A stretch of DNA of 64,000 bases, from contig NZ_JAAVBE010000019.1 in the NCBI RefSeq assembly GCF_014803725.1, forward strand, positions 16,825 through 80,824, written 5' to 3'. This DNA comes from Desulfovibrio sp. GTDB lineage: Bacteria > Desulfobacterota > Desulfovibrionia > Desulfovibrionales > Desulfovibrionaceae. The notes under the pieces were generated by a model. It was not told the DNA's origin. It searched no databases and was given only the letters and a program-made list of their open reading frames with translations. Below are positions 7,240 to 18,839 of this stretch, piece by piece. Numbering within the stretch: the first letter of the stretch is position 1; each line of letters starts with the position of its first letter. The translations under genes were made by a program, and so were the position numbers.

Positions 7240-8781
7240 ATGCGCGAAAAACTGAATACTAGTGCTACTGAAGAAGTGGGGCGCAGTTTCCGTAATATTT
7301 ATCTTTGTGACGGCCTGGAGTGCGCAATTTTCTTTCTACGGACTGTCCTTGCGGAAAAAATGTCGATATCACATATAAATGTCATTTCAATCACATCTGA
7401 CAGACGTATCCTTGTTCCCATTTGTAGCACCAAGACAGGTTGCCACCCGCACAGGGAGATAACGCCACATGGCTCCAGAGTTTGTGACATAAGCCCGGAC
7501 TCGGCCCTGGACAGCATACTGGTATTAAATGATATCTCTGAAAATATCCGCGCCTATACGCGATATTTCTCCGAAAAAGGCACGACATTTTCCGGCCATC
7601 TCGCATTGCTGCGCATGCCATTTTACAAAAAAGACGATGTCGTTTACCTTATGCAATTCTGGTCGCAAACCGCGCACATCTTCACTCCCCGGCGCGTCCG
7701 CACCATCCGCCAGCTGCTCGCGCCGTTTGTTGAACGCGTGAAAAAGGCCGGCTTTCCCCTCCATGAAAAACATATGGCCGAGGAGAACAGGTCGCCGCTT
7801 ACGCCAAACTACGACCTTCTCTGCCAATGCCGGGGAATGGTCGAGGTGCAGAAAAAAATCGCCCACGTTGCCCCCACCGATGCCCCCGTGCTGATCGAAG
7901 GCGAAACCGGCGTCGGGAAGGAATGCGTGGCGGATGCCCTCCACGAACTCTCGGCACGCGCTCGCGGCCCCCTGGTCAAGGTAAATTGCGGCGCCATATC
8001 GGAAAGCCTTTTGGACAGCGCGTTATTTGGTCATGAGCGGGGTTCCTTCACCGGGGCCATACATGCCCATGAGGGATTTTTTGAGCAGGCGGACAGGGGA
8101 ACGCTTTTCCTTGACGAAATCGGCGAGCTGTCACAGGGGGCCCAAGTAAAGCTGCTCCGGGTTCTAAACGACCATACCATACAGAAAGTGGGGAGTTCCA
8201 GGGCGCAGCGGGTGGATGTGCGGCTCATCGCCGCGACAAACCGCGACCTGCAGGCGATGGTCCGCGCCGGAACCTTCCGCAAGGATCTCTATTACCGTAT
8301 CGCGGTGTACCCCATTTCCGTCCTGCCCCTGCGCCATCGCCATGAGGATATCTTCGGCCTCACCGAATACTTCATGCGCGAGGCGGCAAAAACCATGGGC
8401 AAGAACGTGCCGCCCGATATCAGCAGGTCGGATATTGCGCCCTTTTATGCGCACGACTGGCCCGGCAACCTGCGGGAATTGAAAAACACTGTTGAGCGGC
8501 TCATGATCGACGATGATACCGGCCAGAACCTCAAGGAGGCGTTCCAGTCAGTCGCGCTGGCGGAGGAACCCGCCGGCGTGGCCGACGGCTTCCGGCCGCC
8601 CGCCGGATGGCCGACTCTGGAAGAATTGAAAAAAAGCTATATTGCAGCCGTCCTGCAGTATACCCGCGGGAAAATGACAGGCCCCGGAAGCGCCAGTGAC
8701 ATCTTGGGCATCCACTATACCACCCTTCGCGCGCATGTGCGAAAGCTGGGGCTCAGCATGAAACATCCCCATGAAGCATGA
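7240..8781 (+). CDS. Sigma-54-dependent enhancer-binding transcriptional activator
   Basis: The 513-residue regulator has three parts. The N-terminal sensor (about 1-180) resembles a GAF-type input domain, with no receiver aspartate pattern. The AAA+ domain has Walker A GETGVGKE (221-228), the sigma-54 contact loop GSFTGA (268-273, a known variant of GAFTGA) and Walker B GTLFLDEIGEL. A Fis-type helix-turn-helix (about 465-510; ASDILGIHYTTLRAHVRKLGL) ends the protein. The sensor suggests it responds to a small molecule rather than to a phosphorelay. An in-frame ATG 34 codons upstream exists, but those residues look non-domain-like; the ATG chosen follows an AGGGAAATAGGGA stretch. It is divergent from the flavoprotein operon and is its likely activator. 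Confidence 0.88.
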   Translation: MREKLNTSATEEVGRSFRNIYLCDGLECAIFFLRTVLAEKMSISHINVISITSDRRILVPICSTKTGCHPHREITPHGSRVCDISPDSALDSILVLNDISENIRAYTRYFSEKGTTFSGHLALLRMPFYKKDDVVYLMQFWSQTAHIFTPRRVRTIRQLLAPFVERVKKAGFPLHEKHMAEENRSPLTPNYDLLCQCRGMVEVQKKIAHVAPTDAPVLIEGETGVGKECVADALHELSARARGPLVKVNCGAISESLLDSALFGHERGSFTGAIHAHEGFFEQADRGTLFLDEIGELSQGAQVKLLRVLNDHTIQKVGSSRAQRVDVRLIAATNRDLQAMVRAGTFRKDLYYRIAVYPISVLPLRHRHEDIFGLTEYFMREAAKTMGKNVPPDISRSDIAPFYAHDWPGNLRELKNTVERLMIDDDTGQNLKEAFQSVALAEEPAGVADGFRPPAGWPTLEELKKSYIAAVLQYTRGKMTGPGSASDILGIHYTTLRAHVRKLGLSMKHPHEA

Positions 8782-8785
8782 CCCG

Positions 8786-8816
8786 GGTGTGATGTTCCGC
8801 TGTGGGGACATCACAC
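8786..8816. terminator. Hairpin after the sigma-54 activator gene
   Basis: GGTGTGATGT and ACATCACACC form a perfect 10-bp stem that can extend inward by about three pairs. It begins four bases after the stop codon. There is no T run, so it may be a Rho-aided terminator or an mRNA 3'-end stabiliser. A weaker AGCCCGG/CCGGGCT pairing lies further on at 8930-8964 in the same convergent gap. Confidence 0.5.
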
Positions 8817-9020
8817 CAAGGAACGCAACAGAAGAATCGTAAGCCGCCAGCTGAAACTGCCGTTTCATGCTTGCGTGCGGGCCCGCTGCCTGCGGGCTGC
8901 GGAACGCCCCCGGGGCCGGGGAAAACGACAGCCCGGACGCTCCTTATACGAAGTCGCCCGGGCTGGCGCCAAAAGCCTTTTCTTTCGTGCCGCCATGCCG
9001 GCGGCGCGCTCATGTCCCCA

Positions 9021-9371
9021 TCATTTGTCCTGGCCAAGTTCTTTTTTCAGCCACGCCTTGATGGCCGGCGTCGGTGCGCTCACGCCACGGAGATCGCCAT
9101 TGGCCTCCCGCCAGCCCGGCAAAAGCTCGTCCGGCAGGGGGATGGTGATGAGGTCTTCCGCGGCCTCGGAATTGCGGCGCACGAGGCGGATGACCGGCGG
9201 GTCCTGCCAGCTGTCCACCACGAAATAATGCGAAACGTCCTCCTTGGAGCGCACGGGCGGGTATTCGTCCTGCCAGTCGTTGTTGCCCCACTCCAGATAC
9301 ATGGTGACGGCGTGTTCGGGCGTCAGGTTCCAGTCGATGGGATAGAGCGCAAAATCCTTGAGTGTCGGCAT
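9021..9371 (-). CDS. Small conserved-type protein (tentatively DVU0772-like)
   Basis: The 116-residue, acidic, soluble protein is rich in Trp and Asp (YLEWGNNDWQDEYPPV, VVDSWQDPPVIRLVRR). It has no signal peptide and no motif I can assign. A clear AAGGAA site lies before the ATG. It follows the large TPR gene after 44 bases on the same strand, so the two are probably cotranscribed. I associate this type of protein with a Desulfovibrio-restricted family named after DVU0772, but only from memory of similar proteins, so the name is tentative. The function is unknown. Confidence 0.7.
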   Translation of the reverse strand: MPTLKDFALYPIDWNLTPEHAVTMYLEWGNNDWQDEYPPVRSKEDVSHYFVVDSWQDPPVIRLVRRNSEAAEDLITIPLPDELLPGWREANGDLRGVSAPTPAIKAWLKKELGQDK

Positions 9372-9415
9372 GGAGGGTTCCTTCCTTGGGGCGGCGCGCT
9401 CCTGGGCGCCGGCTG

Positions 9416-12163
9416 TCAGCCTTGCATGCGCGCCTTGAGCTGGCGGCGGTTTTCCAGTTGCTGCGCGGCCTCCTGCTGGCGGCGCAGTTTTTTCGCCTCG
9501 GCGAGGCGCTGCTTGCGGATACTTTCGATGCGCGTCTGCTGCGCCTTCTGGCGCTGCTCCCTTGCCTGCTCCAGCAGTTTCTCGCGCTTGCGGTCAAAGA
9601 CGAGGGTGGTGCGCAGGGCCCCCACGCCCACCGCGAGGATAGTCACGATGATGACGAGCACCTTCTGGATGGACCACTGGTTTTCCCCGAGCAGGTACTT
9701 GAGCCAGCCCAGGCCCATTTTTTCGCCCCAGAACACGATGACAGGCACGCCCACGAAGCAGAGCACGAGGCCCACGATCTCCACCCACATGAAGGTGCGC
9801 AGCATGGTCAGGCCAAAAAGGGTGCCGTCGCGCACGGTGCGCAGGAACTTGAGCCGGGTCTTGAGGTTCTGGAGCAGCTCGTCGAGGCGGGGGATGGCGT
9901 TCTGCGCGCGCTTGAAGGTCTCGGCCTCGTTGAAATTGCTCGCAAAGGCCCAGTTGATGATGCCCGCGCTCGAGTTGAAATCCGCGCTGAAGTCGCGCAG
10001 GGCCGAGGGGAAGGGGAACCACGAGGCTTCGTCGCGGATCTCTTCCAGCACGTCGAGGTAGGACTTGTAGCGGTTGCGCAGTTCCTCCACCTCGCGCTGG
10101 ATGCTCTCCTCCAGTTCCTTTTCCAGTTGCGGGCGCTGGCGCACCATGCGGAAAAAGGCCATGTAGTTGTCGACCTTGCCCAGGGCGTCGAGCGCATGCA
10201 CCCTTTGCCCGAGGCGCCCCTGCACGGGATGGTCTTCGGGGAACCAGGCCATGAGCCGTTCCTGCATGGCGTGCACGGCGCTTTTTTCGTTTTCCGCGTT
10301 CTTCCGGGCCTCTTCCCAGAGGTCGAACAGCGCGGAGAGCACGAGCAGGCGCCCGCGCTCGAGGGCCGGGTCGATGAGGAAGCGGTTGAAATATTCCGGC
10401 TCGGCGCGCACGAGCTCCACCACCTGGTCGAGCACCTGCTCCGCAAAGCCCATCTTCACCCGGCAGATGATGCCCCGGTACATGACCTCGCGCCATTGCG
10501 GCATGACGCGCAAGACCTGCGTGTACAGGGTGCTCGCCTGGGCGAGCTGGCCCTGCTCCTCGAGGAGGCGCCCCTGGAGATACTCGTTCCAGGCCTGGAG
10601 CGAGGGCCACGGCGTCATGCCCGCTGCCTCGCGGAAGGAGTTGAGCGCCTGCGTGGTGTCACCGCGCTCGATCTGGAGGAAGGCCCGCACCATGCGCAGC
10701 CGCGGGTCGCGCTGGTGGCGCGCGATGGTCTGGACGATTTCCTTGTCCAGCTCCGAAAGTTCCTCCGGGGCGCTGCGCGAGAGCTTTTCCAGCAGGTCCC
10801 AGGCCGGGCTCTCGTCGCGCGCGGGCTTGTCCTCGTCCGGGTCGGGCTCGCGCATGCGGTAGAGCCAGTTGCGCGGCACGTTGCGGAGCTGGCAGGGCCC
10901 GTTGAGGTCAAAGATGGCCTGGAGAAGCACGGTCGTGGGCTCCTCGCCCTCAAGCAGCTCGTCAAAGCCCTCCACGCCCTTTTCGCTCAGCACCGTCTCG
11001 ATGCGCCGGAAGGCCTCGTTGATGACCTCGAGGTCCATGCCCTCCACCTGCTGCCAGGTCTCGGCGCGGGAGGGGAAATACGTGCGCGTGGGGCATTCCG
11101 CGGCCGAGTGGTTGGGAAGGCCGCAATAAAAGCACGAGCCCCCAGCAGCGCCCGCGGCCAGCTGGCCGGACATGATGAGCGGGATGGAACGGCTGCTGAT
11201 GCGGTTTTCGTCCAGAAGGACATTGCACCAGCTGTCCATGCTGGTCTGGCCGCCGGTATAGCGCAGGTCGCGCACGGAAAAGCCCTCGCCCAGAAGATAG
11301 GCGTTGCGGTAGCTCAGGTAGGGGAAATCCGGCATGAGATTGTCCCACTTGAGGCCGATCTTCTTGGGGAGGTCACTGTTGAAATTGAGGTTGTTGCGGT
11401 CGGCGACGACGCAGACGCAGGGCCAGTATTCGCCCTCGTCGAGCTTTTCCTTGTCGAAGGTCTCGAGATACTTGCGCATGAAGGTGCGCAACATGAGCAG
11501 ATTGTCCATGGCAAGCATGACAAAGCCTTCCTGCACGATGGACTTGATCTTGAGCTCCTGGAGCAGGCCCTCCAGCTTGATGAACATGTTGCTCCACCCG
11601 GCCTGGAAGGCCTTGTCCAGAGGGCTGCCCAGCGGGTGCAGCACGGCGAACCACGCCTGGGTGGAGGAATAGGGCATGCGCACATCCACCTCGGGCTCGG
11701 CCCAGGCCACGGAGGCCATGCCCTGCTGCCCGGTGGCGTTGGCGAAGGTGATGCCCGGCAGGACGTTGCGGCCCTCGCGGCTCTTGGGGTGGATCCAGAT
11801 ATCCAGCGTCTCGCGGGGGTGGATCTCCTGGGAGGAGAGGATGCCGTCCACGAGCAGGCTGGCCTCGCGCTTGCTGCTCAGCTGGAGCCGTCCGGGGAAG
11901 AGCTCGATGCTCACGGGCAGCTCGTTGAAATTGCCCCAGATGCGCAGGCGCGCCAGCGCCAGAAAAACGTCGTCGGTAAAGAAGAACCAGATGGCCTGCC
12001 CGTGCTCCTCGCCCACGAGCATGCCGCCATAATTGAGCAGCGTCTGGTTCACCGCCTGCGGGAGGTTTCCCTGCCAGCACACCCAGAGCACATGGCCCAT
12101 GGTGCTCATGTGGACATCCTTGCCCTCGGGCAAGCGCGCCAGAAGTTGCGATAATTGCGACAT
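9416..12163 (-). CDS. Large membrane-anchored TPR protein with CCHC zinc knuckle
   Basis: The 915-residue protein has a recognisable order of parts. The N-terminal 330 residues form a globular region of unknown fold. A CX2CX4HX4C zinc knuckle follows at C344, C347, H352 and C357. Residues about 470-640 have tetratricopeptide-like helical repeats (for example WNEYLQGRLLEEQGQLAQAS). A coiled-coil region comes next, then two hydrophobic helices (about 790-860), and finally a very basic, Gln/Arg-rich coiled-coil tail. It has no signal peptide, so most of it should face the cytoplasm. The AAAGGATGTTCC context supports the ATG. TPR and coiled-coil parts suggest a scaffold, and the knuckle suggests nucleic-acid or protein binding. 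Function unknown. Confidence 0.8.
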   Translation of the reverse strand: MSQLSQLLARLPEGKDVHMSTMGHVLWVCWQGNLPQAVNQTLLNYGGMLVGEEHGQAIWFFFTDDVFLALARLRIWGNFNELPVSIELFPGRLQLSSKREASLLVDGILSSQEIHPRETLDIWIHPKSREGRNVLPGITFANATGQQGMASVAWAEPEVDVRMPYSSTQAWFAVLHPLGSPLDKAFQAGWSNMFIKLEGLLQELKIKSIVQEGFVMLAMDNLLMLRTFMRKYLETFDKEKLDEGEYWPCVCVVADRNNLNFNSDLPKKIGLKWDNLMPDFPYLSYRNAYLLGEGFSVRDLRYTGGQTSMDSWCNVLLDENRISSRSIPLIMSGQLAAGAAGGSCFYCGLPNHSAAECPTRTYFPSRAETWQQVEGMDLEVINEAFRRIETVLSEKGVEGFDELLEGEEPTTVLLQAIFDLNGPCQLRNVPRNWLYRMREPDPDEDKPARDESPAWDLLEKLSRSAPEELSELDKEIVQTIARHQRDPRLRMVRAFLQIERGDTTQALNSFREAAGMTPWPSLQAWNEYLQGRLLEEQGQLAQASTLYTQVLRVMPQWREVMYRGIICRVKMGFAEQVLDQVVELVRAEPEYFNRFLIDPALERGRLLVLSALFDLWEEARKNAENEKSAVHAMQERLMAWFPEDHPVQGRLGQRVHALDALGKVDNYMAFFRMVRQRPQLEKELEESIQREVEELRNRYKSYLDVLEEIRDEASWFPFPSALRDFSADFNSSAGIINWAFASNFNEAETFKRAQNAIPRLDELLQNLKTRLKFLRTVRDGTLFGLTMLRTFMWVEIVGLVLCFVGVPVIVFWGEKMGLGWLKYLLGENQWSIQKVLVIIVTILAVGVGALRTTLVFDRKREKLLEQAREQRQKAQQTRIESIRKQRLAEAKKLRRQQEAAQQLENRRQLKARMQG

Positions 12164-12466
12164 GGAACATCCTTTCCCGGCGGAAGGTGCCGGACTCTCC
12201 GGCGTGGGGGCGCCCTTCCGCAGGAAGCACTCTCAAGACTTCTACCAGAATCCGCCGCGGAACTCAAAAGCTCCCCCAGGGGATGCGTCTGGCGGGCATG
12301 CGTTCCTGAACTGTATCGGCAGTTTTCCATGAAATTTTATGCAAGAAAAATGCCTTTTTGAAATGAAGGCGCCGCGCCCGGGAGGGCCGCCCTTCCGCCT
12401 CCCCTCAGGCATGCTCTTTCCGCTGGCCCGCTTGCAGGAGCGGGCGGCAGGGCATACAAGGGGGGC
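12164..12466. other. Divergent intergenic region with a sigma-54-like element
   Basis: This gap of about 300 bases separates the TPR gene (minus) from the PHP gene (plus). It has no credible gene. An AT-rich patch around 12320-12362 stands out from the GC-rich surroundings. On the minus strand it contains AGGCAT-TTTTC-TTGC (12341-12355), which keeps the GG and GC doublets at sigma-54 spacing but differs from consensus at two flanking bases. Confidence 0.35.
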
Positions 12467-13330
12467 ATGGAGACACTTCTGGTTGACCTGCATACCCATT
12501 CCACCGCCTCGGACGGGACGGACAGCCCGGCCGACCTGATGGCCCGCGCGCATGCCCTGGGCCTCGCCGCCATCGCCCTCACCGATCACGACACCCTGGG
12601 CGGCCTCGACGAGGCCGAGAGCGCGGCCCGCGACCTTGGGCTCCCCTTCATCCGCGGCTGCGAGATCTCGACGCGTTCCGAAGCCGGCGAGCACCACATC
12701 GTCGGCCTCTGGGTGCCCCCACAGGCCGACGCGCTCGAAAACTGGCTTGCGGCGGTGCTTCGGGGCCGCAACGAGCGCAATGCGGAAATGGTGGCGCGCC
12801 TGCGTGCGCTCGGCTTCGACATCACGATGGAAGACCTCCGCGCCCGCGCCTCGGGCAGCGTGGGCCGGCCGCACATGGCCGCGGCGCTGGTGGACAAGGG
12901 CTATGTGCCCGATACGGGCACGGCCTTCCGCGAATATCTCGGCTCAGGCGGCAAGGCCTATGTGCCCAAGCGGGTGCCAGCGCCGGAAGAGGCCGTGCGC
13001 ATCCTCACCCAAGTGGGGGCCACCGCCGTGCTCGCCCATCCCTGCCTCAATTCGCCACCCGAGGAGGCCGTGGATGCCCTGACAGAACGCCTCGCCGCCA
13101 GCGGCCTCGACGCCCTGGAAGCATGGCACAGCAGCCACTCGGACACCGCCACGCGGCACTGCGTGGAGCTTGCCGCGCGCTACGGCTTGGGGCTTTCCGG
13201 CGGTTCGGATTATCATGGCGCCAACAAGCCCGGGCTTGAGCTCGGCACGGGCTACGGTGCCCTGCGCGTGCCCGCCGCCGCCTTGGAAGCGCTCAAGGCG
13301 CGGCGGCGCGCCCGGGGGCTGGCGTGCTGA
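12467..13330 (+). CDS. PHP-domain phosphoesterase (RNase AM / YciV-like)
   Basis: The 287-residue enzyme opens with the metal-binding PHP signature DLHTHSTASDG, then ALTDHDTLGGLDEA, a GCEIST strand and a late GLSGGSDYHG motif, all expected in the cytoplasmic PHP family that hydrolyses 3',5'-nucleoside bisphosphates or trims 5' ends of rRNA. Length and motif order match that family. The ATG follows AAGGGGGG. The last codons overlap the GTG start of the next gene, so these genes are translationally coupled. Confidence 0.87.
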   Translation: METLLVDLHTHSTASDGTDSPADLMARAHALGLAAIALTDHDTLGGLDEAESAARDLGLPFIRGCEISTRSEAGEHHIVGLWVPPQADALENWLAAVLRGRNERNAEMVARLRALGFDITMEDLRARASGSVGRPHMAAALVDKGYVPDTGTAFREYLGSGGKAYVPKRVPAPEEAVRILTQVGATAVLAHPCLNSPPEEAVDALTERLAASGLDALEAWHSSHSDTATRHCVELAARYGLGLSGGSDYHGANKPGLELGTGYGALRVPAAALEALKARRRARGLAC

Positions 13331-14487
13331 AGCGCGGCCTTCTCCGGCTCACCGCCCTCGCCCTGCTCATGCTCGGGCTAGTTCCGGTGGGAGCGGCGTT
13401 CGCTCAGGGTGCCAGCGCGGCGCCCGCAGAGCCTCCCCTCGAACGCATGCTCGGGGCCATGCTCATGTGCGGCTTCCGCGGGGCGGAGCTTTCGCCCGAC
13501 GATCCCTTCCTTGCGGCCGTGAAAACGGGCCGCGTGGGCAATGTCATCCTCTTTGACCGCGACGTGACCACCGGCGGCGAGCGCAACATCCGCTCGCCTG
13601 AGCAAGTGCGTCGCCTGACAGAAACCTTGCGTGCAGCTGCGCCGGGCCCCATGTTCATCGCCGTTGACCAGGAGGGCGGCCAGGTGCGCCGCCTCAAGCC
13701 GCAAAAGGGCTTTTTCGACCTGCCGGCCGCCCAGCGCCTCGGGCAGGGCAGCATCCCCGAAACGCGGGAGACGGCCGAACGCCTCGGCGGGGAGCTGGCC
13801 GGCCTCGGCATCAATGTGGACATGGCGCCGGTGGCCGATGTGGACAGCAACCCGCACAACCCGGTCATCGGGCGCCTCGGGCGCGCCTTCAGCTCCGACC
13901 CGGCCATCGTGGCGACCCACGCGCTGGCCTTCGGGCAGGGGCTGGCCGCGCGCGGCGTGGCGCCGGTGCTCAAGCATTTTCCCGGACAGGGCTGCGCCAG
14001 GGAAGATTCTCACCTCGGCCTTACGGACATCACCCAATGCTGGGACGGCGCCACCGACCTCTTCCCCTATGCCGAGATCTTCCGGGCCGGCTGGCCGGGC
14101 ATGGTCATGCCCGGGCACCTCTTCCACGCCCGGCTCGACCCGCAGCTCCCGGCCACGCTCTCGCCCATGGTGGTGACCGGGCTTTTGCGCCAGGGCCTCG
14201 GCTGGCAGGGCGTGGTCATCAGCGACGACATGCAGATGAAAGCCATCAGCGGGCGCTACGGCCTTCGGGAGAGCATCCTGCTCGCCGTGCGCGCCGGGGT
14301 GGATATCCTGCTCTACGGCAACAACATGGAGTGGGAAGAGGGCCTTCCCGAAAAAGTCTTTGAAACCTTGCGCGGCCTTGTGGAAGATGGTAGCATACCC
14401 TTGGAGCGGGTCAGGAAATCATGGGAACGCATTTCCGCACTCCATGCCCGCTATGCACAACCCGCATCGCTAAGGGAGATTCCATGA
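13324..14487 (+). CDS. Beta-N-acetylhexosaminidase, GH3 family (NagZ-like), exported
   Basis: The 387-residue protein has an N-terminal signal peptide (hydrophobic stretch about 8-28 ending near AFAQ) and a glycoside hydrolase family 3 barrel. The NagZ loop is KHFPGQGCAREDSH (217-230), with the catalytic Asp/His pair of the DSH segment present. The nucleophile region is SDDMQM (from 300). Family members remove GlcNAc from peptidoglycan fragments. The usual KHFPGHG histidine is Gln here. Classical NagZ is cytoplasmic, so the signal peptide points to a periplasmic version. GTG start, overlapping the upstream PHP gene; its stop overlaps the next start as ATGA. Confidence 0.88.
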   Translation: MLKRGLLRLTALALLMLGLVPVGAAFAQGASAAPAEPPLERMLGAMLMCGFRGAELSPDDPFLAAVKTGRVGNVILFDRDVTTGGERNIRSPEQVRRLTETLRAAAPGPMFIAVDQEGGQVRRLKPQKGFFDLPAAQRLGQGSIPETRETAERLGGELAGLGINVDMAPVADVDSNPHNPVIGRLGRAFSSDPAIVATHALAFGQGLAARGVAPVLKHFPGQGCAREDSHLGLTDITQCWDGATDLFPYAEIFRAGWPGMVMPGHLFHARLDPQLPATLSPMVVTGLLRQGLGWQGVVISDDMQMKAISGRYGLRESILLAVRAGVDILLYGNNMEWEEGLPEKVFETLRGLVEDGSIPLERVRKSWERISALHARYAQPASLREIP

Positions 14488-15194
14488 ACGAAACGCATTT
14501 CGTCTATATCGCCGACGTCTACTGCCCCTGGTGCTATGCCTTTGCGCCCATCATGCAAAGACTGGCTGCGGAGCATCCCGACATTCCCGTGTATGTGCTC
14601 GGCGGCAACCTCATCAGCGAGGCCATCACCCTTGCGGAAGACGCAGCCAATTCCCCGGGCCTCACCGACTTCTGGCGCGAGGTGGAGCATGCTTCGGGCC
14701 GCTCGCTCGCCGGCGCCATCGCGGCCGTGGAGCAGGGGCGCGACATCCGCATGTCCTCCCCCGGGGCCGACCTCGTGCTGACGGCCCTCAAGACGCTGGC
14801 GCCCGGCCACGAACTCGACCAGATGGTGGCGCTCGAGGATGTCTTCTACGGCCAGGGCCAGGATCTCTTCACTGACGAGACGATAGCGGCCCTCGCGCGC
14901 CGCTGGGGCATCGCGCCCGACGCGCTCATGGATGCGGTGCAGTCCAGGCCCGTCGAAGAGGCCGCCCAAGAGGCGCACGCCAGGGCCGCGGCCCTCATGG
15001 GCGAGATCGGCGCCTATCCGAGCGTGTTTCTCGTGCGCGGCAACAAGCGCGACGCGGTCTCGCGCGGCTATGTGCACTATGAGACCGTGGCTGCGCGCCT
15101 TGAGGACGCCATGCGCGACCTCGGGGTGGACATGGATCCGGGCGAGTCCTGCTCCTGGCACGGCGGCTGCACCGTGGGGCGCCACCGCCGCTGA
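14484..15194 (+). CDS. DsbA-family thioredoxin-fold protein, cytoplasmic
   Basis: The 236-residue protein begins with a thioredoxin-type active site, ADVYCPWCYAFAP, directly after the first beta strand, followed by the long helical insertion of DsbA/FrnE-like proteins and a cis-proline region (IGAYPSVFLVRG). It has no signal peptide, so it should work in the cytoplasm, as FrnE-type oxidoreductases or isomerases do. The C-terminus has an extra CSWHGGC cysteine pair. The start codon overlaps the NagZ-like stop as ATGA. The substrate is unknown. Confidence 0.85.
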   Translation: MNETHFVYIADVYCPWCYAFAPIMQRLAAEHPDIPVYVLGGNLISEAITLAEDAANSPGLTDFWREVEHASGRSLAGAIAAVEQGRDIRMSSPGADLVLTALKTLAPGHELDQMVALEDVFYGQGQDLFTDETIAALARRWGIAPDALMDAVQSRPVEEAAQEAHARAAALMGEIGAYPSVFLVRGNKRDAVSRGYVHYETVAARLEDAMRDLGVDMDPGESCSWHGGCTVGRHRR

Positions 15195-15217
15195 GGCGCA
15201 CCCATCACCAATGACGA

Positions 15218-15249
15218 AAAACCCCGGAGCCGAAAAGCCCCGGGGTTTT
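15218..15249. terminator. Bidirectional terminator between the DsbA-like gene and secA
   Basis: AAAACCCCGG and CCGGGGTTTT form a perfect 10-bp stem around a 12-base loop, with A and T runs on either side. It can stop transcription from both convergent genes. Confidence 0.85.
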
Positions 15250-15287
15250 CTTCATCCATTCCACCGGCGCCTGCGCCGCACCGGGCC

Positions 15288-17852
<2,565 letters not shown>

Positions 17853-17886
17853 GGAAACTCCTCAGGAGGTAATCGGCGTGGAGTCA

Positions 17887-17907
17887 GCGGAAAAATACCT
17901 TTTCCGC
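17887..17907 (-). promoter_or_regulatory. Hairpin at the start of the secA leader
   Basis: GCGGAAAA and TTTTCCGC form a perfect 8-bp stem with a 5-base loop just below the predicted secA transcription start. The secA ribosome site itself lies in a small palindrome (CTCC-TGA-GGAG on the minus strand, 17858-17868). Together they could tune SecA translation or mRNA stability; no function is shown. Confidence 0.4.
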
Positions 17908-17915
17908 AACAGGCT

Positions 17916-17944
17916 ATGCTAGGGCTTTTTGTCCTCTTTGGCAA
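17916..17944 (-). promoter_or_regulatory. Sigma-70-type promoter of secA
   Basis: On the minus strand TTGCCA and TAGCAT are separated by exactly 17 bases; they match the -35 and -10 consensus at five and four of six positions. The start would fall near 17909, giving a leader of about 57 bases. Confidence 0.5.
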
Positions 17945-17981
17945 ATCACGGCGCGGAGCGCCCCTGTGCAGCCGCGCTTTC

Positions 17982-18010
17982 TTGACGAAAATGCCACATT
18001 CCTCTAGCCT
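17982..18010 (+). promoter_or_regulatory. Candidate sigma-70 promoter of the ABC ATPase-mnmA unit
   Basis: TTGACG and TAGCCT lie 17 bases apart, about 55 bases before the ABC ATPase start. The -35 is good and the -10 weak. Confidence 0.4.
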
Positions 18011-18063
18011 CGAAAGCCTGCGTCCCCGATGAAAGCCCCCCTCACCCTCACCCGGACCGCACC

Positions 18064-18822
<759 letters not shown>

Positions 18823-18839
18823 GTTTTGCCGCGCCGCCC

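Noticed and set aside
7138..7240. Longer N-terminus for the sigma-54 activator
   Set aside because: The extra 34 residues are basic and low-complexity, the ribosome site is poor, and they crowd the UAS palindrome. The ATG at 7240 is preferred, though the longer form is not excluded.
9362..12154. A 930-codon open frame on the + strand
   Set aside because: It is the antisense image of the TPR/zinc-knuckle gene. In GC-rich DNA one antisense frame often stays open; its product is low-complexity His/Leu/Ala/Glu without motifs or a ribosome site.
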